Shown: positions 35,866-43,007, counted from the first letter of the stretch. The stretch: 64,000 nucleotides of DNA from Elusimicrobiota bacterium (GCA_016715645.1 JADJZR010000001.1:1-64000); one strand, 5' to 3'. Translations and numbers: made by a program. The notes: a model not told the origin generated them from the sequence alone.

Positions 35866-36210
35866 TCAACCGCATCCGCTCTTTAAATTTTCAGCGAGCG
35901 CATCGACGTCGGCCGGAATTGGGGGCACCGGCCCCTTTTCCTCCCCGCGAAAAGCCGCAAAGAGCCGAATCGCCTTTTCCGCTTGCCCCACCTGCCACCC
36001 TTGACAATTTTCCTGAATGGATGTATGTTTCAGAAAGCGTTCCAGCCTAATTTCAAACGGCAGGGATTCCCCCCGAGCCTGGCGAATGAACGCAAGATAA
36101 AGGTGCGCCCAACGGGCAAAAAAAGGAATATGTTTTTCCAAAACAAGCCCGCGCTGGCGAAGGTAGTTTTGAAACTCTGGCAAGAAGCTTGGTTTATAAG
36201 AAGTTTGCAT
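35866..36210 (-). CDS. N-terminal fragment of the integron integrase
   Basis: A 114-residue stretch (FLPEFQNYLRQRGLVLEKHI, FFARWAHLYLAFIRQ, WQVGQAEKAIRLFAAF) that looks like the extra N-terminal helical domain present in some environmental integron integrases. It terminates just before the frameshift that separates it from the core-binding domain. Confidence 0.6.
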   Translation of the reverse strand: MQTSYKPSFLPEFQNYLRQRGLVLEKHIPFFARWAHLYLAFIRQARGESLPFEIRLERFLKHTSIQENCQGWQVGQAEKAIRLFAAFRGEEKGPVPPIPADVDALAENLKSGCG

Positions 36211-36324
36211 ATTACTGTATTAACGACCAAATGTAAGAATTTTTCATCGGAAAGTATTTTAGTCAAATAACTACAAGGGCGTCAACGGGCCCATCCCGTA
36301 GATTGGCAATAGAACATAATAATT
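36211..36324. promoter_or_regulatory. Region between intI and the first cassette (expected site of Pc, Pint and attI)
   Basis: In integrons this interval carries the divergent integrase and cassette promoters and attI. Minus-strand TTGACT (36264-36259) could serve as a -35 toward intI. A convincing Pc could not be fixed by eye. Confidence 0.4.
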
Positions 36325-36331
36325 GTTGGGC
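36325..36331 (+). other. Candidate attI crossover site
   Basis: First GTTGGGC core downstream of intI in the cassette orientation. The same junction sequence (GTTGGGCCGGG) recurs at 48159, where another copy of the first cassette type begins, supporting a recombination boundary. Confidence 0.5.
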
Positions 36332-36556
36332 CGGGCAAAATGAGATATGAATTTGATCGTTCATCGAGCAGGGGTACAGGTTCCGCTCCGCTATGATTGA
36401 AACGGCAATGGCAAAACCGGTCTGGGTGCGCGGCACAATAAATTCAGCCGCATCACAGTATTCGTTGGGCAGGGTTCCGCTTCACAACTCGCCCAACAAT
36501 GCGGTCCAGCGGACGCGGGCACCAACGGCCCGCGCCGCTGACCTTTAGCGTTGCCG
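36332..36556 (+). other. ORF-less integron cassette, copy 1
   Basis: No convincing gene. Homologous to the cassettes at 39934-40164 and 48166-48389. Shared features: a segment resembling CGCTATG..GAAACGGCAA, a hairpin GCGGC..GCCGC with variable loop (36430-36453), an internal GTTGGGC (36464-36470), then about 20 bases (AGGGTTCCGCTTCACAACTC) before the terminal attC. The internal core makes it look like two attC-type units in tandem. Confidence 0.6.
36491..36556 (+). repeat. attC site 1
   Basis: R'' box GCCCAAC at 36491; arms GCGGTCCAGCGGACGCGGGC and CGGCCCGCGCCGCTGACC pair; R' box is degenerate (GTTGCCG, 36550-36556). Confidence 0.75.
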
Positions 36557-36776
36557 CGTCGTATAATGATGATCAGCGCCGGGTTACAGTCAACAGGTGC
36601 ATTTCAATGTCGCTCGGTTCGCAGATTAAAAGCATTTTCATCGTTCGGGTCGGGCAACGTTTGCCTGGTTCTTGCTCGGATTTCACCGACGCACCATTGC
36701 GTCAATTAAACGGGCAACCAATCGCTCCACCGGACGCGGGCACGTGCGGCCCGCGCCGGTGAGCTTCACGTTGGAC
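36557..36776 (+). other. ORF-less integron cassette 2
   Basis: About 155 bases between attC sites with no credible start-coding structure; open frames crossing it read through attC palindromes. Contains TCGGGCAAC near 36651, possibly an old attC boundary. Confidence 0.5.
36712..36776 (+). repeat. attC site 2
   Basis: R'' box GGGCAAC (36712-36718, degenerate) and R' box GTTGGAC (36770-36776) flank pairing arms CCGGACGCGGGC and GCCCGCGCCGG. Confidence 0.75.
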
Positions 36777-36788
36777 AGGAGAATGATT

Positions 36789-37217
36789 ATGATTAAGGAG
36801 TTTTGGTTATTTCTCTCTGTCTTTTTTTTGTACTTCTTGGCTTATTCTACTTTCCGCATGCCTTTTTTGTTTGCAACTATCCAAGCTGCCATGACTATTC
36901 CTGGGTTTGTTTTGTTGATTTTACTCAAGCGATTCATCCCATGGGTTACGGCGCAGGAACTATTAGCGGCAATTGTGAGGACATTGTTTTACGCACCTTC
37001 TATCCTTTTAGTTTCGCACATTCCGTTTGTTGTTTTTCCTGTAATTTTTATCCCTTTTGCCCGGATCCGGATCTCAAAACTGCCTGATGTTTCGTTGTAT
37101 TATCTTTTCATCCCACCAATTGTTGTTTTATTAATTTCGCTCGTCTACTCAACTTTTGTTATATTAGAAAAAAATCGAGAAAGGAAATTAAAAGAGTTTT
37201 ATGATTCAATGGGCTGA
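36789..37217 (+). CDS. Cassette-encoded polytopic membrane protein of unknown function
   Basis: About 142 residues from the ATG at 36789, chosen because AGGAG lies 7 bases upstream; an ATG at 36783 is too close to it. Four hydrophobic segments fill most of the chain (FWLFLSVFFLYFLAYSTF, ATIQAAMTIPGFVLLILL, LVSHIPFVVFPVIFIPF, LYYLFIPPIVVLLISLVY), followed by a basic tail (EKNRERKLKEF). AT-rich relative to the chromosome, as usual for cassette cargo. No family recognised. Confidence 0.6.
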   Translation: MIKEFWLFLSVFFLYFLAYSTFRMPFLFATIQAAMTIPGFVLLILLKRFIPWVTAQELLAAIVRTLFYAPSILLVSHIPFVVFPVIFIPFARIRISKLPDVSLYYLFIPPIVVLLISLVYSTFVILEKNRERKLKEFYDSMG

Positions 37218-37226
37218 TTCAGATTT

Positions 37227-37292
37227 GCCCAACAAGGCGGTCAAGCCGCCGATGGCACTACCGGCCAGCGCGGCTTACCTTTAACGTTGGGC
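37227..37292 (+). repeat. attC site 3
   Basis: R'' GCCCAAC (37227-37233) and R' GTTGGGC (37286-37292), perfect complements, with inner arms GGCGGTCAAGCCG and CGGCTTACC. Confidence 0.85.
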
Positions 37293-37307
37293 ACAAAAGG
37301 AATACAA

Positions 37308-37799
37308 ATGAAAAAATGTAGTCCTGTTTTCCTGTTAATGTTTCTATTGGGTTGTGCCAACATGCGGCCAGCTGCCCCTATCGGGGAAAAAAGTCAAAAC
37401 TGGATCTTCTGGGAAGATAGTGTTCTTTACCATTTTTCCATTAGTTTCCCTGAAAATTGGGACCAATCAATTCACGGGGTCAATCTCGTTCTTGTCCCCC
37501 CTGACGGCAAAGAAAGTGTCTCCGTTGCTGGCGATGCTGACATTGATGCTCTTGAGGGTGGTACTACTAACTGTAAAAACATTACCCTTGCTGGTAATCA
37601 AGCATTCGATTGCCCTACAGGCTCATTCATTGGCAAACGGGCCATTTATTTTCCAACAAAGAAAATAATAATTTATGACAATGTCGAGGACGTTATTTCA
37701 AATAAAATTATTTCCACCTTTCGCTTTATTAACAACAAACCCATTGCCCAACAAGGCGCTCAACCTGACGCGGGCACGGGTCGCAAGTTGACGCCATGA
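37308..37799 (+). CDS. Cassette-encoded lipoprotein of unknown function
   Basis: About 163 residues from the ATG at 37308, 15 bases after the attC crossover. The N-terminus is a lipoprotein signal with lipobox LLGC (MKKCSPVFLLMFLLGCANM). The mature part has beta-rich character (VLYHFSISFPENWDQ, VNLVLVPPDGKESVSVAGD) and several cysteines. The last about 15 residues are translated from the following attC. No domain was recognised; a surface or periplasmic role is likely. Confidence 0.65.
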   Translation: MKKCSPVFLLMFLLGCANMRPAAPIGEKSQNWIFWEDSVLYHFSISFPENWDQSIHGVNLVLVPPDGKESVSVAGDADIDALEGGTTNCKNITLAGNQAFDCPTGSFIGKRAIYFPTKKIIIYDNVEDVISNKIISTFRFINNKPIAQQGAQPDAGTGRKLTP

Positions 37800-37881
37800 T
37801 TCGTTTATTGATCCACTATCGCTATCGCTCCGGGGCCATGTTTTTTGTTGTGCCCGCGCGGGTTAGCTGACTTCGTTGGGC
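37747..37881 (+). repeat. attC site 4 (long type)
   Basis: R'' GCCCAAC (37747-37753) and R' GTTGGGC (37875-37881) 135 bp apart; near-identical in layout to the site at 39276-39411. Confidence 0.85.
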
Positions 37882-37904
37882 CATTAAAAAAAAGGAGATG
37901 ATCG

Positions 37905-38174
37905 ATGCCAATTATCTCGATGTTTTACGGGATTATTATTCGAATGTATCATTTCGATAATGACAAGCATAAATCCCCACATTTCCATGTACAATATGGC
38001 GACCAGTCGGCTGTTTTGCGAATTCCAGATGGCAAGGTTTTGGAAGGAAAACTCCGGGCCAACAAATTGAAATTGGTCCAAGCCTGGGTTGAAATTCATC
38101 GCGAAGATTTAGTGGTGGACTGGAAGTTGGCTGTGGAAGGACAGAATGTTTTTAAAATTCAACCACTGAGGTAA
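37905..38174 (+). CDS. DUF4160 protein, probable toxin-antitoxin partner
   Basis: An 89-residue protein matching DUF4160: ISMFYGIIIRMYHFDNDKHKSPHFHVQYGDQSAVLRI (in part) with the conserved HxPHFHV-like core, then GKLRANKLKLVQAWVEIHRED. DUF4160 proteins are usually encoded just before DUF2442 partners, an arrangement widely treated as a type II toxin-antitoxin module. A strong AAGGAGATG-type ribosome site precedes it. Confidence 0.75.
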   Translation: MPIISMFYGIIIRMYHFDNDKHKSPHFHVQYGDQSAVLRIPDGKVLEGKLRANKLKLVQAWVEIHREDLVVDWKLAVEGQNVFKIQPLR

Positions 38175-38179
38175 CAACA

Positions 38180-38467
38180 ATGATCCCGACCATTGATCAA
38201 GTTGAGGCAAAGGAAAATTACCGATTGGAAGTCCGATTTCGTCGTCCGTCGGAAACTAAGATTGTGGATGTGACGCCTTACTTAAACAAAGGTGTTTTTA
38301 AGGAACTTCGGGATGAAAAATATTTTCGGAAAGTTAGGATTATTTTTGGAGGCGTCGAGTGGCCGCACAAACAAGACTTGAGCGCTGAGACGCTCTACGC
38401 CCGTGGACGTAAGCAAGCAAGCCCAACAAGGCGCTCCAGCGGACGGCCACACACCGGCCGCCGTTGA
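38180..38467 (+). CDS. DUF2442 protein, partner of the DUF4160 gene
   Basis: A 95-residue frame starting 5 bases after the DUF4160 stop. The first about 75 residues match DUF2442: YRLEVRFRRPSETKIVDVTPYL, here quoted in part as RLEVRF..VDVTPYLNKGVF, and RKVRIIFGGVEWPHKQDLSAETLY. The last about 17 residues are translated from the attC. Function of the pair is inferred from co-occurrence only. Confidence 0.75.
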   Translation: MIPTIDQVEAKENYRLEVRFRRPSETKIVDVTPYLNKGVFKELRDEKYFRKVRIIFGGVEWPHKQDLSAETLYARGRKQASPTRRSSGRPHTGRR

Positions 38468-38482
38468 GCTTCGGCGTTCGGC
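38421..38482 (+). repeat. attC site 5
   Basis: R'' GCCCAAC (38421-38427); R' GTTCGGC (38476-38482, one mismatch); arms GCGGACGGCC and GGCCGCCG pair. Confidence 0.8.
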
Positions 38483-38491
38483 GTTAACAAC

Positions 38492-38791
38492 ATGAAAAAA
38501 AACCACATCATCGTATTCTCTGTTTTAGCTTTTGTAACTGGCGGTGTTGCCATTTTTAATTTACGAAATGGTGCAGAAATACACCAACTTCCAGCCTCTT
38601 TTGGCGAATGTGTTGCTGAAGATGGTATTGTTGATTCACACGATAGAGATGTTTGTCGGAGAACATACAGAATAAGTAGTGACCCCGTTCTTTTAAATCT
38701 GTGCGTCGAACAAAGAGATTTCGTGAGTGGGTTGCATGCCAAGGCCCTCCTTGTTCAGGCATTAGTGGAGACAGTGGATGTGAATTTATAA
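38492..38791 (+). CDS. Cassette-encoded small exported protein
   Basis: A 99-residue protein with an N-terminal hydrophobic segment (MKKNHIIVFSVLAFVTGGVAIF), either a signal peptide or anchor. The mature part has three cysteines (GECVAEDG, DVCRRTYR, NLCVEQRD), suggesting a disulfide-stabilised small periplasmic protein. Start lies 9 bases after the attC crossover. Unknown function. Confidence 0.55.
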   Translation: MKKNHIIVFSVLAFVTGGVAIFNLRNGAEIHQLPASFGECVAEDGIVDSHDRDVCRRTYRISSDPVLLNLCVEQRDFVSGLHAKALLVQALVETVDVNL

Positions 38792-38822
38792 TTCGGAAAA
38801 CTCAAATTGACAATTAGAACAC

Positions 38823-38888
38823 GCCGAACCAGGCGGTCCAGCGGACGCGGGCACGAGCGGCCCGCGCCGCTGACCTTTAACGTTAGCC
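38823..38888 (+). repeat. attC site 6
   Basis: R'' GCCGAAC (38823-38829) and R' GTTAGCC (38882-38888), both degenerate, around the arms GCGGACGCGGGC and GCCCGCGCCGC. Confidence 0.78.
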
Positions 38889-38898
38889 GGCAAAAACT

Positions 38899-39321
38899 AT
38901 GGCAAAGAAAACACCGATTATGATTGCAGGGTTCTTAGTGCTAACACTGGTACTGGGATATACTGCCCACTTTCTTATGCTCTCCTATGGCTATTTTGGG
39001 TCCTCTGCTTTCTGGGTAGTTGCTCTTCTTCGTTCTGTTTTTGCCTTTGTAGTTGCCTTGCTGTGGTTTCGCCATTTTTCAGCAGGGCGCTGGTTTTCAA
39101 TTGCACTTTTGATTTCTCTTGATTGTGGCCCTATTCTTATGATTGCCTGGGCGCTATTTAATTATTCCGAAAGAGGGAAAATAGGCTTTAACGTCGCCGG
39201 GTGGGCACTTCCAGCGATCGCTGACCTTTTCGCGTTTTTAATTGGGAGGCACCTTGGGTTAAAATTCAACAAACTGGCTAACAAAGCGCTCAACCCGACG
39301 CGGGCACGGGTCGCAAATTGA
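38899..39321 (+). CDS. Cassette-encoded four-helix membrane protein
   Basis: A 140-residue protein with four predicted transmembrane segments (IMIAGFLVLTLVLGYTAHF, FWVVALLRSVFAFVVALLWF, IALLISLDCGPILMIAWALF, AGWALPAIADLFAFLIG). It starts 10 bases after the previous attC. The last about 12 residues come from the following attC. No family recognised; small membrane proteins are common integron cargo. Confidence 0.6.
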   Translation: MAKKTPIMIAGFLVLTLVLGYTAHFLMLSYGYFGSSAFWVVALLRSVFAFVVALLWFRHFSAGRWFSIALLISLDCGPILMIAWALFNYSERGKIGFNVAGWALPAIADLFAFLIGRHLGLKFNKLANKALNPTRARVAN

Positions 39322-39411
39322 CGCCATGATTCGTTTTTCGGTTCAATACCGTTATCGCTTCGGGGCCATGTTCTTTGTTGTGCCCGCGCGGGTTAGCTGA
39401 TTTCGTTAGGC
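39276..39411 (+). repeat. attC site 7 (long type)
   Basis: R'' GGCTAAC (39276-39282) and R' GTTAGGC (39405-39411); 136 bp, same internal sequence as the site at 37747-37881. Confidence 0.82.
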
Positions 39412-39432
39412 ATCAAAACAGGAGGATCAACC

Positions 39433-39873
39433 GTGAATTGCCCAAAATGTATCGGCAAATTGAGTGAAGTTGGAATTCGGCTGAACACGGCATATAAAGC
39501 AAAGATTTTGAGAGGCGAGGGATTAACAACGACCCTGACTGTTGATCAATGTTTCTCTTGCAATGGAGTTTGGTTTGATGCTGGCGAACTTAAAAAATAT
39601 TTAGACGAAAAGATTACCGTCTTAGATTCTGACAAGATCCCCTCAGACTTAATGGAACAACTTAACGACAAAACGGGGAAATGCCCTCGTTGCAATATCG
39701 ATCTAGAAAAAACGCCCGCTCCATTAAAATCATCTATTGCAATTGATAAATGTGGGAAATGTCAGGGTATTTGGTTGGATTCTTTTGAATTGGATCGCCT
39801 GGAAAACGAAAATTTCACCACGATCCAAAAACTTTTTATTTCCATTGGAAGTTTATTTAAAAAGGACGCCTAA
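39433..39873 (+). CDS. Zinc-ribbon (zf-TFIIB-like) protein
   Basis: A 146-residue protein from GTG at 39433 with GGAGG 8 bases upstream. Two zinc-ribbon units are visible: CPKC..CFSCNGVWFDAGELKKYL at the N-terminus and CPRC..CGKCQGIWLDSFELDRLE in the C-terminal half. The CxxCxGxWxDxxEL signature is diagnostic of the zf-TFIIB family, small zinc proteins of unclear function. The duplication of the whole motif is clear. Confidence 0.75.
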   Translation: MNCPKCIGKLSEVGIRLNTAYKAKILRGEGLTTTLTVDQCFSCNGVWFDAGELKKYLDEKITVLDSDKIPSDLMEQLNDKTGKCPRCNIDLEKTPAPLKSSIAIDKCGKCQGIWLDSFELDRLENENFTTIQKLFISIGSLFKKDA

Positions 39874-39933
39874 CAATTTATTCAAGCCGACGCGGGCACG
39901 AGCGGCCCGCGCGGCTTAATTCTAGCGTTGGCC
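39868..39933 (+). repeat. attC site 8
   Basis: R'' GCCTAAC (39868-39874), R' GTTGGCC (39927-39933). Almost the same arms as the site at 46303-46368. Confidence 0.82.
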
Positions 39934-40164
39934 CTAACAACAATACGGCAATGGCACGCAGTTACAGTGAAATGGAAGAGTTACAATTTTAAGCAACGCC
40001 GTCATCGTTTCACGGCAAAGTCAAAATCAGTTTGGGGGCGCGGCCTATTCATTTCAGCCGCATAGTCACGTTGGGCAGGTGTGTTCTTGTTTCATTCCTT
40101 GTCCAACAATGCGGTCCAGCGGACGCCGGCCATGGGCCGGCGCCGCTAAACTCGATCGTTGGGC
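39934..40164 (+). other. ORF-less integron cassette, copy 2
   Basis: Second member of the ORF-less family: hairpin GCGCGGC..GCCGCAT around 40038-40063 with a different loop from the other copies, internal GTTGGGC at 40070-40076, a 24-base spacer and a terminal attC. No credible coding sequence. Confidence 0.55.
40101..40164 (+). repeat. attC site 9
   Basis: R'' GTCCAAC (40101-40107), R' GTTGGGC (40158-40164); arms CCAGCGGACGCCGGCC and GGCCGGCGCCGC. Confidence 0.85.
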
Positions 40165-40203
40165 ACCTAAATCGGGAAATATTTCTGATAGAATGGTCTA
40201 AGA

Positions 40204-40515
40204 ATGCAAAAATATTTTGAATATCAGTTTGAATGGGACCCGAATAAGGCGATTCAAAACGCTAAAAAACACCGCCTTACGTTTGAGCGTGCGGCTTCCG
40301 TTTTCCGAGACCCACTTTCGCTGTCTCGCTTTGATTCTGACCACGGCGGAGATGAAGACCGTTGGATTACTCTGGGGGTTGACCAAACGGGAATACCCAT
40401 CGTGGTTTGTCACACATTTTTGTCTCAAGGGATTTCCCAGGCTCGGGTTCGAATCATTTCTGCCAGAAAAGCAACCAAGAAAGAGTCAATGCAATACGGG
40501 AGGCAAAAACAATGA
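40204..40515 (+). CDS. BrnT-family toxin
   Basis: A 103-residue RelE-fold ribonuclease toxin of the BrnT family: FEWDPNKAIQNAKKHRLTFE is the N-terminal signature, AASVFRDPLSLS follows, and the C-terminus has VRIISARKATKKESMQY. BrnT cleaves RNA and is neutralised by BrnA. The stop overlaps the start of the next gene (ATGA). Start 39 bases after the attC crossover. Confidence 0.85.
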   Translation: MQKYFEYQFEWDPNKAIQNAKKHRLTFERAASVFRDPLSLSRFDSDHGGDEDRWITLGVDQTGIPIVVCHTFLSQGISQARVRIISARKATKKESMQYGRQKQ

Positions 40516-40712
40516 AAAAAGAATACGATTTTTCAAATGCAACTCGCGGTAAATTTTATCGCGCTGGGGCCAAGCTACGTCTTCCCATTTACCTGGAACC
40601 TCGCGTTCATGAACATCTTGAAATAATTGCACGGCGGAAACACACCCAAGTGAGCCAAACCGCCAATCAATTACTTAAGAAAGAAATTGAGTTGATTGAA
40701 CAATTCGCATAG
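40512..40712 (+). CDS. Antitoxin partner of the BrnT toxin
   Basis: A 66-residue basic protein from the ATG at 40512. The N-terminus MKKEYDFSNATRGKFYRAG matches antitoxins encoded beside BrnT/RelE toxins. The C-terminal part (LPIYLEPRVHEHLEIIARRK, SQTANQLLKKEIELI) looks like a ribbon-helix-helix DNA-binding region. Probably binds toxin and operator. Confidence 0.75.
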   Translation: MKKEYDFSNATRGKFYRAGAKLRLPIYLEPRVHEHLEIIARRKHTQVSQTANQLLKKEIELIEQFA

Positions 40713-40795
40713 CCCAACCGGTCGCTCAACCGGACCTTACCCTGCCGGCCTTCGGCCGTCAAACCGGGCAACGCCGGTTAGCTTTTTCGTTGGGC
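40713..40795 (+). repeat. attC site 10
   Basis: R'' GCCCAAC (40713-40719), R' GTTGGGC (40789-40795); 83 bp with internal hairpin CCGGCCTTCGGCCG. Three sites of this subtype are consecutive. Confidence 0.9.
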
Positions 40796-40814
40796 ATGGG
40801 CATCAAACGACCCA

Positions 40815-40843
40815 TTGACATCATTACGTTTTGTATATACAAT
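40815..40843 (+). promoter_or_regulatory. Promoter-operator of the second BrnTA cassette
   Basis: TTGACA (40815-40820), 17-base spacer, TACAAT (40838-40843). The perfect palindrome TTGTATATACAA (40831-40842) covers the -10. The start codon is 8 bases after the -10, so the transcript is nearly leaderless. Confidence 0.75.
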
Positions 40844-40851
40844 AGGCCAGC

Positions 40852-41124
40852 ATGAAATATACGTGGAACGACGCAAAAAGCCGTTTAAACATCCGGAAAC
40901 ATGGGATCGATTTTGTGGATGTTCCTTCGATGTTTCAGCACCCCATGGTCACCTTTCTTGATCAAAGAAAGGATTATGGGGAGGAGCGTTGGATTGGAAT
41001 CGGGATTCTTAAAACCATCTTGGCGGTTGTTGTTTTTTCCGAACCAGTGGAAAACACGGTTCGAATTATCTCCGCTAGAAAGGCCACCAACTATGAAAAC
41101 AAAATCTACAGAGATGAAATCTAA
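40852..41124 (+). CDS. BrnT-family toxin
   Basis: A 90-residue BrnT: YTWNDAKSRLNIRKHGIDFVD, FQHPMVTFLDQRKDYGEERWIGIG and VRIISARKATNYENKIY match the family from end to end (first and second motifs quoted in part). It overlaps its antitoxin gene by 32 bases. Distinct in sequence from the BrnT at 40204, so the two are separate acquisitions rather than a duplication. Confidence 0.9.
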   Translation: MKYTWNDAKSRLNIRKHGIDFVDVPSMFQHPMVTFLDQRKDYGEERWIGIGILKTILAVVVFSEPVENTVRIISARKATNYENKIYRDEI

Positions 41125-41359
41125 AACCAATTGGAAAAAATTGAATGCCATGAAGGATTCCGAGATCAACTTTTCGGATATCCCCGTCACCGATGCCGCC
41201 CTATTCAAAAAAATGGTTGTTCGGATGCCGAAACCCAAGGAACTGGTTTCGATCAGGATCGACAATGACGTTTTGGAATGGTTTAGGCACCAAGGGAGAA
41301 AATACCAAACACGGATTAATGCCGTACTCCGGTCGTACGTCGATGTGCATTCCCACTGA
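41093..41359 (+). CDS. BrnA-family antitoxin
   Basis: An 88-residue protein from the ATG at 41093, inside the toxin gene. The C-terminus VSIRIDNDVLEWFRHQGRKY followed by QTRINAVLRSYV is the BrnA ribbon-helix-helix signature, which forms dimers that bind the promoter and wrap BrnT. The N-terminus is polar and probably disordered until toxin binding. Toxin-first order is normal for BrnTA. Confidence 0.9.
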   Translation: MKTKSTEMKSKTNWKKLNAMKDSEINFSDIPVTDAALFKKMVVRMPKPKELVSIRIDNDVLEWFRHQGRKYQTRINAVLRSYVDVHSH

Positions 41360-41366
41360 AAAAAGC

Positions 41367-41451
41367 GCCCAACCAGTCGCTCAACCGGACGTTACCCTGC
41401 CGGCCTTCGGCCGTCAAACCGGGTAACGCCGGTTAGCTTTTTTCGTTGGGC
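41367..41451 (+). repeat. attC site 11
   Basis: R'' GCCCAAC (41367-41373), R' GTTGGGC (41445-41451); nearly identical to attC 10 and 12. Confidence 0.9.
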
Positions 41452-41452
41452 A

Positions 41453-41500
41453 TTGACAAAATATGATAAAATGTTATACTTGTAATACATAAATTACAAG
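41453..41500 (+). promoter_or_regulatory. Promoter-operator of the RHH-RelE cassette
   Basis: TTGACA (41453-41458) overlaps the end of attC 11; TATACT (41475-41480) has an extended TG. CTTGTAAT (41479-41486) and ATTACAAG (41493-41500) form a perfect inverted repeat just downstream, a likely antitoxin operator. Confidence 0.75.
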
Positions 41501-41511
41501 AGAGGTGTCCG

Positions 41512-41736
41512 ATGACAATTTCTGTTCGCTTGCCGGGCCCTACGGCAAAAGCTCTGGATCAGGTCTGTCGCGCCACGGACCGTCCGCGCAGCTATTTCAT
41601 CTTGAAGGCCCTTGACCGCTATTTAACTGAACAGGCCGAGTACCAGGTGGCTTTGGACCGCCTGATGGACAAGGATGACACCATCATTTCCAGCAAAGAA
41701 ATGAGAGCACGTTTTGAGCCCAGAAAAAGTCGTTAG
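41512..41736 (+). CDS. Ribbon-helix-helix antitoxin
   Basis: A 74-residue protein with N-terminal MTISVRLPGPTAKALDQVCR and TDRPRSYFILKALDRYL, the CopG/RelB-type ribbon-helix-helix fold. The C-terminus (EMRARFEPRKSR) would wrap the toxin. AGAGAGG 8 bases upstream is its ribosome site. It overlaps the toxin gene by 23 bases. Confidence 0.88.
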   Translation: MTISVRLPGPTAKALDQVCRATDRPRSYFILKALDRYLTEQAEYQVALDRLMDKDDTIISSKEMRARFEPRKSR

Positions 41737-41983
41737 CTATAAATCGTCCGTTGAAAAGGATTTGCGCAGATTAGGACAACCCGTGGCCCTGCGTGTTATC
41801 AAAAAAATCGAAGGCGCTCTTCTTTCGTTGGGCTACCCGGGAGAACCCCTTTCAGGAGAATTCGCAGGCCTCTACAAGATTCGGATAGGTGATTGCAGGG
41901 CCATTTTTACGCCAACAAGTAACGGCTTCTTGATTCTGCGTGTCGCTCACAGACGTGAGGTATATCGAAAGGGCAGACCGTAG
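41714..41983 (+). CDS. RelE/ParE-family toxin
   Basis: An 89-residue toxin: VSYKSSVEKDLRRLGQPVAL, then LSGEFAGLYKIRIGDCRAIF and ILRVAHRREVYRKG, the conserved RelE core and C-terminal catalytic-type HRREVY. RelE toxins cleave mRNA on the ribosome; ParE members block gyrase. The HRREVY ending favours RelE. Intact, with antitoxin and operator upstream. Confidence 0.9.
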   Translation: MSPEKVVSYKSSVEKDLRRLGQPVALRVIKKIEGALLSLGYPGEPLSGEFAGLYKIRIGDCRAIFTPTSNGFLILRVAHRREVYRKGRP

Positions 41984-41994
41984 AAGCGATTCAT

Positions 41995-42079
41995 GCCCAA
42001 CCAGTCGCTCAACCGGACGTTACCCTGCCGGCCTTCGGCCGTCAAACCGGGTAACGCCGGTTAGCTTTTTTCGTTGGGC
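41995..42079 (+). repeat. attC site 12
   Basis: R'' GCCCAAC (41995-42001), R' GTTGGGC (42073-42079); third of the 83-85-bp subtype. Confidence 0.9.
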
Positions 42080-42092
42080 CTAGGAAGAGACG

Positions 42093-42740
42093 ATGGCAGT
42101 TACGGACATGCCACGATACAATGAAGACATGAATATTTTTGAGAAACACGGACACGCGATCATATGGGGGGATGTCATTGAGGCGTTGACCACCCAGATC
42201 CCGGACGGTTCCGTTGATTTGGTATTTGCCGACCCCCCTTACAATATCGGAAAGAACTTCAACGGGCGCAGGGATCGGTGGCCGTCCGACGAAGCATATC
42301 TCTCATGGTGTTACCAGTGGCTCGAACTCTGCATCTCAAAACTCAAGCCAACGGGTAGCCTGTACGTGATGACCGCCACCCAGAACATGCCGTTCTTCGA
42401 TATCTTTCTCCGTGAGCGCCTCAGCATCCTGTCCCATTATGACAGTTCAGGAGTTCAGGCTCGCAACTACTACGGTTCGCTTTACGAACCAATCCTTTTT
42501 GGCGTTAAGGACGAAGACAACTACACATTCAACGCCGATGAGATCCTTGTCGAAGCGCGCACGGGCGCAATACGCAAGTTGATCGACTACCGAAAAGCAG
42601 TTCCAACAGTTTATAACAGTAAAAAGGTTCCCGGAAATGTTTGGAACATCCCGCGGGTCAGATACCGTATGGACGAGTACGAGAACCACCCAACCCAAAA
42701 ACCAACAGCGCTCCTTGACCGGATTGTGCGGGCGAGTTAA
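42093..42740 (+). CDS. N-terminal open part of the YhdJ-type methyltransferase
   Basis: 215 residues with the DPPY catalytic motif but without the DPFSG cofactor motif, which lies after the stop codon. Unlikely to bind S-adenosylmethionine properly. See the whole-gene entry. Confidence 0.6.
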   Translation: MAVTDMPRYNEDMNIFEKHGHAIIWGDVIEALTTQIPDGSVDLVFADPPYNIGKNFNGRRDRWPSDEAYLSWCYQWLELCISKLKPTGSLYVMTATQNMPFFDIFLRERLSILSHYDSSGVQARNYYGSLYEPILFGVKDEDNYTFNADEILVEARTGAIRKLIDYRKAVPTVYNSKKVPGNVWNIPRVRYRMDEYENHPTQKPTALLDRIVRAS

Positions 42741-43007
42741 AATCCTGGCAACATTGTACTTGACCCGTTTTCCGGAACATTCACGACTTCATCGGTCGCG
42801 CAGATGTTGGGGCGCGATTCCATCGGTATTGAGGCCGAGGAGGATTACGTGAAAATCGGACTTCGCCGTTTGGCTATCCAGGAACAATACAATGGAGAAT
42901 TCCTGCGTCGTGAACCGAAGACATACGAACAACAAGATGCTCCAGCTCAACAGAATCTTGCGGTATTTGAAAGGCACGCATTGTGGAACACGACTTTACA
43001 TCAGTAA
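42093..43007 (+). pseudogene. YhdJ-type DNA adenine methyltransferase, interrupted by an in-frame TAA
   Basis: Beta-class N6-adenine methyltransferase closely resembling YhdJ: catalytic DPPY in LVFADPPYNIGKNF, SYDSSGVQAR-like HYDSSGVQARNYYGS, VPGNVWNIPRVRYRMDEYENHPTQKP, then SAM motif I LDPFSGTFTTSSVAQ. The frame is broken once: a TAA at 42738-42740 sits where YhdJ has Ser (RIVRAS-stop-NPGNIVLDPF), explainable by a single TCA-to-TAA change. Downstream codons to 43007 stay in frame, so the lesion is a point mutation. YhdJ recognises ATGCAT; specificity here is inferred. The last 25 bases overlap the endonuclease gene. Confidence 0.9.

Larger units (their letters stand above)
35139..36210 (-). 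pseudogene. intI: Integron integrase IntI, inactivated
   Basis: Three pieces line up with an integron tyrosine recombinase with N-terminal extension. 36210-35866 has the WQVGQAEKAIRLFAAF extension; a stop and a frameshift follow. 35806-35297 carries YSTERSYLDWFKRF, LPVVLSRAEV and the first catalytic Arg in LLYGTGMRLMELARLRVQD. A TAA replaces the Lys of IRGGKGDKDR at 35297. After ILP the frame jumps to REVQDLLGHKNVETTMIYTH and SPVSPLDDL, so about 100 residues including the HxxR box and the integron-specific insertion are gone. The nucleophile Tyr (MIYTH) remains, but the protein cannot work. Confidence 0.9.

Noticed and set aside
36499..36762. Open frame of 87 codons across cassette 2
   Set aside because: It begins inside attC 1 and ends inside attC 2, and its composition follows the attC palindromes; no ribosome site or codon pattern supports it.
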